Source: JAZKBN01 sp040388605
GTDB taxonomy: Bacteria; Bacteroidota; Bacteroidia; Cytophagales; Flexibacteraceae
Length of the DNA stretch: 51,667 nt
Direction of reading: 5' to 3'
Assembly (NCBI GenBank): GCA_040388605.1
Contig: JAZKBN010000042.1
Location: forward strand, 1-51,667
Of this stretch, positions 17,307-26,233 are shown piece after piece (position 1 is the first letter of the stretch; each line of letters opens with the position of its first letter). The notes under the pieces were generated by a model, which saw nothing but the letters and a program-made list of their open reading frames with translations, had not been told where the DNA came from and did no database searches. Both the position numbers and the translations under genes were made by a program.

Positions 17307-17863
17307 GATTTTTTAGCGCTGTTTGGTTCGGAATAAATGAACGAAGGGGCTTTTGCAGCTTTGTTCAATACAGTAAATGTAGCCGACTTTGGTAAAATGC
17401 CATTGCGAAAAAACAAGCCTTGCGTGCAACGGTATAAATCAGGCACAGAACCGTGGGGCTCAGCTGCTCTTTGGCTTAAGCCGGAATGCCCTCACAATTT
17501 TTTTACCTGGCACGAATTACGCAAAACCGCCTCAAAGCCCCGTTCAATAAGCCAAACCTACACTTCCCGGAATAAAGTTGGCAGGTATGCGGCACCGGCT
17601 TAAGTTTGTTACGTTATATATGAGCGTTCAACAAAGTAAATACTTTTATAACTGAATTAATATGTATGTATTCGGCGTGTTAAAGCATTGCTGATTAAGT
17701 TGTTAAAATTTTATAGATTACAAAATCGGACAAGCCCGTGCAGATGCTTTTTATGCCTGCGCGGGCCTTTACCGTTAATAGGGGATAACCTTAAGGCTTA
17801 ATAAAACTGCTTAAACGGGGCTCTGTTCCGCAATTAAGAAAAACCGGGACCGGGCAAAGGCAG
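17307..17863. other. 557-bp intergenic region between ldhA and the ATL gene
   Basis: Both neighbours are on the minus strand. An 88-codon open frame at 17337-17603 has no recognisable domain. The part from 17600 to 17730 is A+T-rich. A GC-rich hairpin at 17734-17766 is the only clear element. Confidence 0.5.
17734..17766. terminator. Hairpin downstream of ldhA
   Basis: GCCCGTGCAG (17734-17743) pairs with CTGCGCGGGC (17757-17766) with one G-T pair and a 13-nt loop. It is ~100 nt past the ldhA stop codon. It lacks a strong T run on either side, so termination is only possible. Confidence 0.4.
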
Positions 17864-18853
17864 CTATACCGGCCTAATGCGATTGGGAGTGGCTGTGCCC
17901 TGCTCAATATCGGCCAGGTTTTGAAGGGTGGTATGGGCAATTTCAGCCAGGGCTTCGCGGGTAAAAAAAGCCTGGTGACCGGTGATGAGCACATTCGGGA
18001 AACTCATTAGGCGCAAAACCAGCTCATCGGGTATAATGCTTTCGCTAAGGTCCCGGAAAAACAGCTTTTCTTCCTGCTCATACACATCTATGGCGAGAGC
18101 GCCCAAATGCTGCGTCTTCAGGGCCTGAATGGCATCTTCGGTACATAGCAGGCCGCCGCGACCTGTATTAATTAAAAAAGCCCCGGCTTTCATTTTGGCC
18201 AAAAATGCAGCGTTTATTATATGCTTTGTGCCCGGCGAAAGTGGGCAGTGCAGGCTTATTATATCGCTTTGGGCGGCAAGCTCATCAAGGCTTACAAGGT
18301 TTATGTTCTCCGGGTTTGCCGGCGGAAGCGGGTCGTAGCCAAGCACTTTGCTGCCGAAGCCGTTCATGATGCGGGCAAAGGCAAGGCCAATGCGTCCCAA
18401 ACCTATTATGCCCACCGTTTTACCGTGAATATTGAAGCCCGTTAAGTGTTCTAATGAAAAGTTGCCTTCCCGCACACGATTATATGCCTTATGGGTTTTC
18501 CGGTTCAGGGTCATGAGCAGTGCGCAGGCGTGCTCTGCCACTGCTTCGGGCGAGTAGGCAGGTACACGTACCACGGCTATACCCAGCCTTTCGGCCTCCG
18601 GAATATCTACGTTATTAAAGCCGGCACAGCGGAGGGCGAGGGTGCGCACCCCGGCGGCACGCAGTGCCTGCAGAACAGGGGCATCGGCACGGTCGTTTAC
18701 GAAAATACAGGCAGCGTTACAGCCTGCGGCCAGTACAGCGGTTTTTATATCGAGCGAGGCATCAGAATATTCAACCTGGTGATTGAAAGATGCAGCTGCC
18801 GCGCTGAAATATTCGCGGTCATAAAGCTTTGCGCTGTAAAGCAGTATTTTCAT
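17864..18853 (-). CDS. ldhA: D-lactate dehydrogenase, 2-hydroxyacid dehydrogenase family
   Basis: A 329-residue NAD-dependent D-2-hydroxyacid dehydrogenase. The N-terminal part has LRCAGFNNVD (75-84) and Y-S-P-E-A-V-A-E-H (100-108), and the Rossmann core has GLGRIG at 151-156. The catalytic triad is visible as R232 (in NTGRGGLL), E261 or E259 (in DVYEQEE) and H293 (in GHQAFFT). The DVYE-x-E-x-x-x-F-F-x-D signature is typical of fermentative D-lactate dehydrogenases of the LdhA type, which reduce pyruvate to D-lactate. It lies alone, divergent from kbl. The exact hydroxyacid is inferred from the family. Confidence 0.9.
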   Translation of the reverse strand: MKILLYSAKLYDREYFSAAAASFNHQVEYSDASLDIKTAVLAAGCNAACIFVNDRADAPVLQALRAAGVRTLALRCAGFNNVDIPEAERLGIAVVRVPAYSPEAVAEHACALLMTLNRKTHKAYNRVREGNFSLEHLTGFNIHGKTVGIIGLGRIGLAFARIMNGFGSKVLGYDPLPPANPENINLVSLDELAAQSDIISLHCPLSPGTKHIINAAFLAKMKAGAFLINTGRGGLLCTEDAIQALKTQHLGALAIDVYEQEEKLFFRDLSESIIPDELVLRLMSFPNVLITGHQAFFTREALAEIAHTTLQNLADIEQGTATPNRIRPV

Positions 18854-19259
18854 AATATAGGAAGTACAGGTAAAATTTTCGGAATCAGGAATTTCAGCGC
18901 GTAATGCTCACCATTTGCTTGTTGTTAAGGAAAGCAGCTTTGGTTTACACAGGCAGAATTGTAAAAAGCCCTGAGCATTGGTAAATAAACAGGGGGTGTT
19001 TGTCCTGTAAGCATTGCTTACGGGATATAAACAGTAGGTTTTTGTCTTGTAAAATTAACATAAAGGCTAATATAGTCTTACGATAATTGCAGGCTTCTGC
19101 AGTGGATTTGTATAATAAAGGGCAAAAGGCCCGGTATCTGCTGCATTCCCGAAAAGAAATAATAATATTGCGCTGCCCATACCGGCAATGAACCCCGATT
19201 AATACATAATGAACGGCCTGCTGTTTTCACAGGCGGCCCAAACCTGTTTTAAAAACCCT
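18854..19259. other. 406-bp divergent intergenic region, ldhA/kbl
   Basis: No gene is seen. A hairpin at 19004-19023 (CCTGTAAGC pairing with GCTTACGGG, one G-T pair) is the only structured element I notice. The kbl reading frame extends upstream to an ATG at 19209, so that part could be coding if the longer start were used. Confidence 0.45.
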
Positions 19260-20450
19260 ATGTACGCAACCCTACAACCCGATCTGCAGGCTGAATTAAA
19301 GAAAATTGCCGATGCAGGCCTGATGAAGAAAGAACGCACCATTCTTGGTCCGCAGGGCGCCGAGATTAATACGGCCGAGGCCGGCGAGGTGCTTAATTTT
19401 TGCGCCAACAATTATTTAGGCCTCAGCAGTCACCCAAGGGTTTTAGAAGCTGCCCATAAGGCCCTGGACACCCATGGCTTCGGCCTGAGCTCGGTGCGCT
19501 TTATTTGCGGAACACAGGATACGCACCTTGAGCTGGAACGCAGGATATCGGAATTTTTAGGTACCGAGGCTACCATACTTTATGCCGCGGCATTCGATGC
19601 CAACGGGGGCGTATTTGAGCCGCTGTTCAATGAGCAGGATGCCATTATCAGCGATGAACTCAACCATGCCAGTATTATTGATGGTGTCCGCCTCTGTAAG
19701 GCCCGGCGCCTGCGCTACAAAAATAACGACATGGCCGACCTGGAAGCCCAGCTGCAGGCCTGCACCGATGCCCGCCACCGCATTATAGTTACCGACGGCG
19801 TTTTCAGCATGGACGGCACCATTGCCCAACTCGATAAAATTTGCGACCTCGCAGATAAGTACAATGCCCTTGTTATGAGCGACGAATGCCACAGCACCGG
19901 CTTTATGGGCCCCACAGGCCGTGGTGTGCACGAGGCCTGCGGCGTTATGGGCCGTATGGATATTATTACAGGCACCCTTGGCAAAGCTTTGGGAGGTGCA
20001 TCCGGCGGTTTTACATCAGGCAGGAAAGAGATAATTGATTTGCTGCGCCAGCGTTCGCGCCCGTATTTGTTCAGCAATGCGCTAGCCCCGTCTATTGTAG
20101 GCGCAGGTATTGCCGTGCTTGATATGCTCAGTGAAACCACCGAGCTCCGCGACCGCCTGCATGAGAATACGGCCTATTTCCGGGAGCAATTGACTGCCGC
20201 CGGTTTCGATATTAAGCCGGGCACGCACCCTATAGTGCCCATTATGCTGTATGATGCCGTGCTGAGCCAGCAATTTGCCGCAAAGCTGCTCGAAAAAGGT
20301 ATTTATGTGGTTGGGTTTTATTACCCCGTGGTAGCACAGGGCAAAGCCCGCATCAGGGTGCAGGTTTCGGCCGGGCATACCCGCGCACATCTCGATAAGG
20401 CGATTCAGGCGTTTACTGAGGTGGGGAAAGAATTGGGGGTGTTGAAGTAA
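19260..20450 (+). CDS. kbl: Glycine C-acetyltransferase (2-amino-3-ketobutyrate CoA ligase)
   Basis: A PLP-dependent alpha-oxoamine synthase of 396 residues that interconverts 2-amino-3-ketobutyrate plus CoA and glycine plus acetyl-CoA, the second step of threonine breakdown by the dehydrogenase route. It shows NFCANNYLGLSSHP, the D-E-C-H-S-T-G-F-M-G segment that holds the cofactor, and the PLP lysine K242 in GTLGKALGGASGG. The ATG at 19260 gives MYATLQPDLQAELKKI, which matches the start of E. coli Kbl; an ATG at 19209 would add 17 residues with no counterpart. No threonine dehydrogenase gene is adjacent. A strong terminator follows. Confidence 0.95.
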   Translation: MYATLQPDLQAELKKIADAGLMKKERTILGPQGAEINTAEAGEVLNFCANNYLGLSSHPRVLEAAHKALDTHGFGLSSVRFICGTQDTHLELERRISEFLGTEATILYAAAFDANGGVFEPLFNEQDAIISDELNHASIIDGVRLCKARRLRYKNNDMADLEAQLQACTDARHRIIVTDGVFSMDGTIAQLDKICDLADKYNALVMSDECHSTGFMGPTGRGVHEACGVMGRMDIITGTLGKALGGASGGFTSGRKEIIDLLRQRSRPYLFSNALAPSIVGAGIAVLDMLSETTELRDRLHENTAYFREQLTAAGFDIKPGTHPIVPIMLYDAVLSQQFAAKLLEKGIYVVGFYYPVVAQGKARIRVQVSAGHTRAHLDKAIQAFTEVGKELGVLK

Positions 20451-20487
20451 AATAAGTACTAAGCTGTTGCCTAAAAGGAAACGGCAT

Positions 20488-20532
20488 ACCCGGCAGCTCC
20501 GGCAGAATTGATTACTGCAGGAGCTGCCGGGT
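20488..20532 (+). terminator. Intrinsic terminator of kbl
   Basis: ACCCGGCAGCTCC (20488-20500) pairs perfectly with GGAGCTGCCGGGT (20520-20532), with a small inner GCAG/CTGC stem, and is followed by TTTTATATT. Confidence 0.9.
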
Positions 20533-20585
20533 TTTTATATTACAAAGTATCGGTTTTCAGGTTCCTGCCTTATATTAAGCCGTAC

Positions 20586-21617
20586 TTATTTTTTATAGTA
20601 ATCTAAAAGCACATTCCCATAATTACCCATGCTGAAATCAGATGCCGATTCTTTGGCTGCGGTACAAAGCGCAAGGTACTCTTCTTCGCAAAGGGCTTTT
20701 ATATGGTGAATCATTTGAAGGTATTCTGCCGGCGTATTGCAGAAAAAACCATTATTGCTGTGATTAAGAAACCACGAGTTTTCGCCAATGTTGCTGGCTA
20801 ATACAGGCACCCCTACAGAAAGGCATTGCTTCATTTTAAATGCCGATTTTGCCCTGTTAAATTCATTGTTCAGCAACGGAGCCACACCAATATCGAAACG
20901 GCTGATATGCTCATAAACTGTTTCCTCGTTGTGCCAGTTGATTTCATCGGGCATTTCAAGCGTTACATGGCTTTTGCCTGCGAAATAACTGATTACTTCT
21001 TCGCGATCTTCTGCCTTTGTAACACCTAAAATAATGAGCCTGATATCAATATCTGCATTGGCAACTGCCGGGAAAACAAGCTCGTGCAGGTTGGGCTTAT
21101 GGGCGTCGTAATAGCCAATCCAGCCAATTGTAAAGTGCTCGTTAATAGCAGTTTTAAGCTGATTATGTGCAATTACAGGCGAGGTAAGCAGGAATACATT
21201 GCTGTTATATAGCCTGGCATGTATATACAGTTCCCGGCTGCCTACTGCGCAGGCTTCACAGTTACGCATAAAGTAATGTATTACCTGCTCATTGTATCGC
21301 AGGTATTCGGCATCGTCTATATCATAAAGCGTACGTTTTCTTCTGAAAAACAGGAGTATGCGCAGTGCAAGACTGTAGATATGGTTGGTATAAATTTTCT
21401 GAAATACGATTACCGAATCCTTTTTACGAAACAGCAGCACCCCGAACCATACATACAGGAAATACAAAATGCTTTTAATGCTGTAACCGGGGTAAACTAT
21501 GGAATAAGTAATTTCATGGTTTTGACTCAGTTCCGCAAGCGGATATAGTGCCCTGTATCTTACACTTGGTTCTTCGGTACTGAAATAGCAAAACCAATAA
21601 ATATGGCTGATATTCAT
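20586..21617 (-). CDS. Glycosyltransferase, GT4-like
   Basis: A 343-residue GT-B fold glycosyltransferase. The N-terminal half includes SVRYRA (a common Bacteroidota opening for this group) and LYDIDDAEYL near residue 97. The C-terminal donor-binding half has FTIGWIGYYDAHKPNL (~158-173), then FDIGVAPLLNNEFNRAKSAF (~240) and KMKQCLSVGVPVLASNIGEN, where GT4 enzymes carry the E-x7-E region; here the acidic residues are less clear. Donor and acceptor cannot be told from sequence. The next genes upstream on this strand encode GT87-like and DUF2079 membrane proteins, so a polysaccharide or glycoconjugate role is plausible. Confidence 0.8.
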   Translation of the reverse strand: MNISHIYWFCYFSTEEPSVRYRALYPLAELSQNHEITYSIVYPGYSIKSILYFLYVWFGVLLFRKKDSVIVFQKIYTNHIYSLALRILLFFRRKRTLYDIDDAEYLRYNEQVIHYFMRNCEACAVGSRELYIHARLYNSNVFLLTSPVIAHNQLKTAINEHFTIGWIGYYDAHKPNLHELVFPAVANADIDIRLIILGVTKAEDREEVISYFAGKSHVTLEMPDEINWHNEETVYEHISRFDIGVAPLLNNEFNRAKSAFKMKQCLSVGVPVLASNIGENSWFLNHSNNGFFCNTPAEYLQMIHHIKALCEEEYLALCTAAKESASDFSMGNYGNVLLDYYKK

Positions 21618-21843
21618 TTTAACAATCCTGTAAACAATGGCCTGAAGGCCGCCTTATAAGAGATTAAACCCAGCAGTATTAAAAACATACGCTGAACCTT
21701 ATGGTGTATTAAAAAATGAAAAACACTTTCAGTATTCGTTAATTATAATTTCCCGTGGCAATATAGTAAAATTTATATCATGATTTTACCGGTTATCATG
21801 TCTGTGGCTAAACATGGCAGCACTGTTTAATTAAAAATGGGAA

Positions 21844-23178
21844 TTAGTGCGCAGCTGCAAACTGCGGCCTTTTAGATTCCCCGGCCTTCATCAATACGGT
21901 TATGGCAAGCCCCGCAAACACCGTATTCACCTCTGTAACCCAATTATAGCCCTGCAAAAACGGGTTCAAAAGAGCCGGGCCACCGGTTAATTCGGGCAAA
22001 AAGGGAATTGAAAAGCAGAATGGGTACACAAATGCCGCTATGCGCAGGACTTTTGGTATTTGGGTGCATGCAACAAGCAGGCACATGTACGGGAAAATAA
22101 TAATGTGGCTGAATGCCCAGGTGACCGGCCAAACTTCAAGCAATAAAATAACCATGCTTACCGCGAACAGCAACCTGTTAGGCAGAAACGCCGGTTCCCG
22201 AAAAAACAGCCTCCCGGCACTTACTGCGAACATAATAAAGAGCAGCAGCGATACACCATCGTAAACAGCGGCGAACAGGTAAGCAAGGTTTCCGCCACCT
22301 TTTGTAATGGCCATAAAATCAGACACCAGCGATGTGTTCATATAAAAGCTGAATGCGCCCTGCATGTGGTGTTTGGTAGCCAAAGATTTGGGCCCCAGGA
22401 ACTGTGATACCTGTTCCATGCTGTAGGCGCCGGCTACGCAGGTTATTATAGCAATTGCAGAACATGTAAAAGCGAAAAGCATATAGCTTCTTATGCCGGG
22501 CTTCAGCACAAAGGGTATAAATAAAAGCGGGAATATCTTGAATACCGATGCTGCATAAAGCGCCGCCCTTGCTGCATGGTTTTGTTTAAAAACCGTGGCT
22601 GTAAACCCCGCCAGCACCAATGCCGACATGATACCTGTTACCTGTATAATATAAGATTGCACATCGTACATAGGGCTGAACATACTGAATGCAAATGCCG
22701 AGATGGCCATATAAGTCCAGCTGTTCATAGCCGGGCTTACTTGCCGCAACAGCAGCAGGAAGAGTAAAACAACAAGCATTTGGGCCCCGTAATCTGACAG
22801 GCGGAACCATTTGCAATAGTTAAAAAATGAAGTGCCGCTTAAAAAGGGGATTTTTAAAATGGCATTGGCGGGCGGCGTGTAATAGTAGGGGCCTGTAATA
22901 AATCTGCCGGTATCATCGTCATTGGCAGCGCGAAGCGCATCTAAATTGTAAATGTTTAAACCGGGGTCTGTGCCGGTTAAGTGCATGGCTTTATAAACCA
23001 CATAAGCATCAAGCCTGCCGGCGCGGTGCTCAATATTGCTGTTCATCTTTTTAGGAAACAGGAGCACAGCCATGCATAAAATTAAAAGCCCCGCATAAAA
23101 CCCGAAAAGAATTACCGGTGATTTGAACCGATTTTCCAAGGCATTAAGCAGGGCTTTTATGGTTTTTGAGGCTTGCAT
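21844..23178 (-). CDS. GT87/DUF2029-like polytopic membrane glycosyltransferase
   Basis: A 444-residue protein with about ten membrane segments, beginning with one at residues 21-42. After it, an external loop holds E50-x-R and D57-A-Y-V-V-Y, then YYYTPPANAILKIPFL, the layout of GT-C enzymes of the DUF2029/GT87 group, which transfer sugars from polyprenyl-phosphate donors; the loop acidic residue would be catalytic. The donor is unknown. The start codon lies 3 bp after the polA stop codon, which suggests that the two are translated from one message. The GT4-like gene follows 226 bp downstream. Confidence 0.7.
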   Translation of the reverse strand: MQASKTIKALLNALENRFKSPVILFGFYAGLLILCMAVLLFPKKMNSNIEHRAGRLDAYVVYKAMHLTGTDPGLNIYNLDALRAANDDDTGRFITGPYYYTPPANAILKIPFLSGTSFFNYCKWFRLSDYGAQMLVVLLFLLLLRQVSPAMNSWTYMAISAFAFSMFSPMYDVQSYIIQVTGIMSALVLAGFTATVFKQNHAARAALYAASVFKIFPLLFIPFVLKPGIRSYMLFAFTCSAIAIITCVAGAYSMEQVSQFLGPKSLATKHHMQGAFSFYMNTSLVSDFMAITKGGGNLAYLFAAVYDGVSLLLFIMFAVSAGRLFFREPAFLPNRLLFAVSMVILLLEVWPVTWAFSHIIIFPYMCLLVACTQIPKVLRIAAFVYPFCFSIPFLPELTGGPALLNPFLQGYNWVTEVNTVFAGLAITVLMKAGESKRPQFAAAH

Positions 23179-23181
23179 AAA

Positions 23182-26106
23182 TTAATGCGCCGCCAGCCAG
23201 TTCTCGCCGGAGCCTACCCCGGCATCCATGGGTACGCCAAGCGGGAGGGCATTGCGCATAAGCTCAGGCACAAGGGCGGTCATTAACTCCAGCTCGGGCT
23301 TATATACATCGAACACGAGCTCATCGTGCACCTGCAAAATCATGTGCGATTTCAGGCCCTGCTCTTTCATGGCTTTGCCAACGTTAATCATGGCAATTTT
23401 AATCATATCGGCCGCGGTGCCCTGAATAGGGGCGTTTATGGCGTTGCGTTCGGCATAGCCGCGCAGGGTTTGGTTGCGGCTGTTAATATCGTTCAGGTAT
23501 CGGCGGCGACCAAGAATGGTGGTTACATAGCCCTGCTCCCGGCCTTCGTTCACCACGCGGTCCATGTATCGTTTAATCTTAGGGAACTGGGCAAAGTAAG
23601 AGTCTATTATCTCAACGGCTTCCTTACGGGGTATTTGCAGCCTCTGCGCCAAACCGAATGCCGATATGCCGTATATGATACCGAAGTTGGCCGTTTTGGC
23701 CTTGCGCCGCATATCTGTTGTTACTTCGGCCAAAGGTATTTTATACAGCTTCGATGCCGTTATGCTGTGAATATCATCGCCGTCGGTAAAGGCCTGCATC
23801 ATGGTTTCGTCTTCGCTGAAAGCGGCCATAATGCGCAGCTCTATCTGGCTGTAATCGCAGCTGAGCAGAATATGATCATCGTCACGCGGAATAAAGGCCT
23901 TGCGTATTTCGCGGCCACGGGCAGTGCGTATGGGAATGTTTTGCAGGTTGGGATTGGTGCTGCTCAGGCGACCGGTGGCGGCAATGGCCTGGTTGTAATT
24001 GGTATGCAGCCTTCCGTCGCGCGGCGATATGAGCAGGGGGAGGCTGTCTACATAGGTGTTTTTAAGCTTGAGCACCTCGCGGTATTCCAGTATAAGCCCG
24101 GCAATCTCATGCTCATAAGCTAAGCCCGAAAGCACTTCCTCGCCGGTGGCATATTGGCCTGTAGCGGTTTTCTTGGCATTCTTCACCAATTGCATTTTGT
24201 CGAAAAGTATATCGCCGAGCTGCTTGGGGCTGCTGATGTTGAAGCGTTCCCCGGCGGCGGCATATATTTTCTCCTCCATAATTAAGGCATCGGCACCGAG
24301 CGCTGTGCTCAGCTCGGAAAGAGCCCCCGTATCTATTCGCACCCCGGCCAGCTCCATTTCCGCCAGAACCGACATCAGCGGAATTTCAACGTCACGCAAC
24401 AGGCTTTCGAGCCCGCGCTTGGTGATGGCCGGCGCAAATACCTTTTTCAGGCGGAAGGTAATATCGGCATCCTCGGCGGCGTAATCTGATATGAGATTCA
24501 GGGGCACATCGCGCATATTGCCCTGTGTGCTTATGCCTGCCTTGGTTCCTTTTTTACCTATAAGCTCGGTAATGCTTTGCGGGCTGTAGTTCAGGTAACG
24601 TTCGCTGAGCAGGTCCATTCCGTGGCGCATATCGGGCTCAAGCAGGTAATGGGCCAGCATGGTATCGAAGAGGGGACCGTTCACTTTTATGCCGTAATTG
24701 GCAAAAACCCCTATATCGAACTTCATGTTCTGCCCCGTTTTACCTATAGTATGGCTTTCCAATGCNNNNNNNNNNGCCTGCGCAGCCTCACGCTCTGCCG
24801 GAACGGGAACATAATAAGCCTCGCCATGGTACCATGAAAAGCTCATGCCCACCAGGTTGGCCGTTATAGATTCGAGGCTGTCGGTTTCGGTATCGAAGCA
24901 GAACTCAGGCACCTGCATAAGGTAATCGGCAAGGCTTTGGCGGCTTTGCTGGGTATCTATAAGGTGATAACGGCGCAGGCTGTTGTGCAGGTTTTGCCTG
25001 GCTGTGCCAACAGGAACGGCTGCTTCGGCAAGGGTTTCTGCTGTTTCCTCGGGCGTGCTGTCCTGCGCGGGGGCATCGAAAAGCCCCGGTTGCGCCTTTA
25101 AAGCTGCTGCCTTGGCCGATGATTTGGAGGCAGTTTTAGGGGCTGCCGAAGTGGCGCTCGAAGTTCCGTTAAAGTTTGCGCCGGAAGCAGGGGCTGTTTT
25201 TCCGCCTTCCTCGCCCAAAACGCGCTTGGTGATGGTGCGGAATTCCAGCTCATCGAAAAGTATGCGCAGGGCATCGCGGTTAGGTTCTTTATAACGGAAA
25301 TGCTCAGGGTCGAAATCAATGCCGGGCACATCGCAGTGTATGGTGGCGAGCTGCTTGCTCATCAGACCCTGCTGCGCGAAGTTTATAACATTTTCCTTTT
25401 GCTTGCCTTTCAGCTGATCTGCATTGGCAATCAGGTTTTCAACGCTGTCGAACTGGGCAATGAGTTTTTTAGCGGTAACCTCGCCAATGCCGGGAATGCC
25501 GGGTATGTTATCTACGGCGTCGCCCTGCAGGCCGAGTATATCGCGCACCTGGTCTATGCGCGTAATTTCCCATTTGGCAAGCACTTCAGGTATGCCTAAT
25601 GTTTCGGCCGGTCTGCCTAAAAATGCCGGGCGGTACACGAACACGTTTTCGCTTACGAGCTGGCAGTAATCTTTATCGGGTGTCATCATGAACACGTTGA
25701 AACCCATTACCTCGGCTTTTTTTGCCATGCTGCCTATAATATCATCGGCCTCGTAGCCGGGCATTATGAGCATGGGAATGTTGAAGGCCTCCACAATTTT
25801 CTGCACGTAAGGTATGGCGGTGCCAATGTCTTCCGGCATTTCCTGCCTGCCTGCCTTATACGCCTCGAACTCGGTATGCCTGAAGGTAGGCCCGTGGGCA
25901 TCGAAGGCAACACCTATGTGCGTGGGCTTTTCCTTGGTCAGAATTTCGAGCATGGTGTTCACAAAGCCGAAAGTAGCACTGGTATTCAGGCCCGTAGATG
26001 TAATGCGCGGCGTTTTGCTGAGCGCGAAATGCGCCCGGTAAATAAGCGCCATGGCATCTAGCAGGAAAAGCTTGGGCGGCGGCGTGTTGGCAGGGGTGGT
26101 GCTCAT
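23182..26106 (-). CDS. polA: DNA polymerase I
   Basis: About 974 residues, with a run of 10 N (24766-24775) inside. Domain order is the usual one: 5'-3' exonuclease (KLFLLDAMALIYRAHFAL at the start, GYEADDIIGSMA, GDAVDNIPGIPGIGEVTA), a Pro/Ala-rich linker near residues 330-370, the 3'-5' exonuclease and the polymerase. The proofreading residues look intact: FDTETDS (~405), TGQNMKFD, and YAAEDAD with the Y-x3-D pair. Polymerase motif A is SCDYSQIELR (~750), motif B RRKAKTANFGIIYG (~800), motif C QVHDELVFD (~929). The ATG at 26106 is chosen because the longer frame to 26262 would add 52 residues with no family counterpart and overlap the upstream gene. Confidence 0.95.
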   Translation of the reverse strand: MSTTPANTPPPKLFLLDAMALIYRAHFALSKTPRITSTGLNTSATFGFVNTMLEILTKEKPTHIGVAFDAHGPTFRHTEFEAYKAGRQEMPEDIGTAIPYVQKIVEAFNIPMLIMPGYEADDIIGSMAKKAEVMGFNVFMMTPDKDYCQLVSENVFVYRPAFLGRPAETLGIPEVLAKWEITRIDQVRDILGLQGDAVDNIPGIPGIGEVTAKKLIAQFDSVENLIANADQLKGKQKENVINFAQQGLMSKQLATIHCDVPGIDFDPEHFRYKEPNRDALRILFDELEFRTITKRVLGEEGGKTAPASGANFNGTSSATSAAPKTASKSSAKAAALKAQPGLFDAPAQDSTPEETAETLAEAAVPVGTARQNLHNSLRRYHLIDTQQSRQSLADYLMQVPEFCFDTETDSLESITANLVGMSFSWYHGEAYYVPVPAEREAAQXXXXALESHTIGKTGQNMKFDIGVFANYGIKVNGPLFDTMLAHYLLEPDMRHGMDLLSERYLNYSPQSITELIGKKGTKAGISTQGNMRDVPLNLISDYAAEDADITFRLKKVFAPAITKRGLESLLRDVEIPLMSVLAEMELAGVRIDTGALSELSTALGADALIMEEKIYAAAGERFNISSPKQLGDILFDKMQLVKNAKKTATGQYATGEEVLSGLAYEHEIAGLILEYREVLKLKNTYVDSLPLLISPRDGRLHTNYNQAIAATGRLSSTNPNLQNIPIRTARGREIRKAFIPRDDDHILLSCDYSQIELRIMAAFSEDETMMQAFTDGDDIHSITASKLYKIPLAEVTTDMRRKAKTANFGIIYGISAFGLAQRLQIPRKEAVEIIDSYFAQFPKIKRYMDRVVNEGREQGYVTTILGRRRYLNDINSRNQTLRGYAERNAINAPIQGTAADMIKIAMINVGKAMKEQGLKSHMILQVHDELVFDVYKPELELMTALVPELMRNALPLGVPMDAGVGSGENWLAAH
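24766..24775. other. Assembly gap (10 N) inside polA
   Basis: The N run falls between the AEREAAQ and ALESHTIGKTGQN segments of the 3'-5' exonuclease domain. The frame is the same on both sides. From memory of related PolA sequences, about eight residues are expected here rather than four, so the true missing length is probably somewhat more than 10 bases. Confidence 0.9.
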
Positions 26107-26233
26107 AACAATGTTTAAAGGGAAGGCCCTGCGAAATTGGGCAAAGGGGGGGAGAAAGGCAAATGCAGGGGGTATTGCAAAAGCCGAAAACAAGTAACGA
26201 ACTATTAATACCTGGGCAAATTTTTTTCTTTCC

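Noticed and set aside
17337..17603. 88-codon open frame between ldhA and the ATL gene
   Set aside because: No domain, no signal peptide, no terminator at its end; the composition looks like spacer sequence.
19209..19259. Longer kbl start
   Set aside because: It adds 17 residues before the family's normal start; the ATG at 19260 aligns with E. coli Kbl.
23326..24123. 265-codon open frame opposite polA
   Set aside because: It runs antisense through the conserved exonuclease/polymerase region of polA and has no domain or signal of its own; it is a mirror of codon bias in polA.
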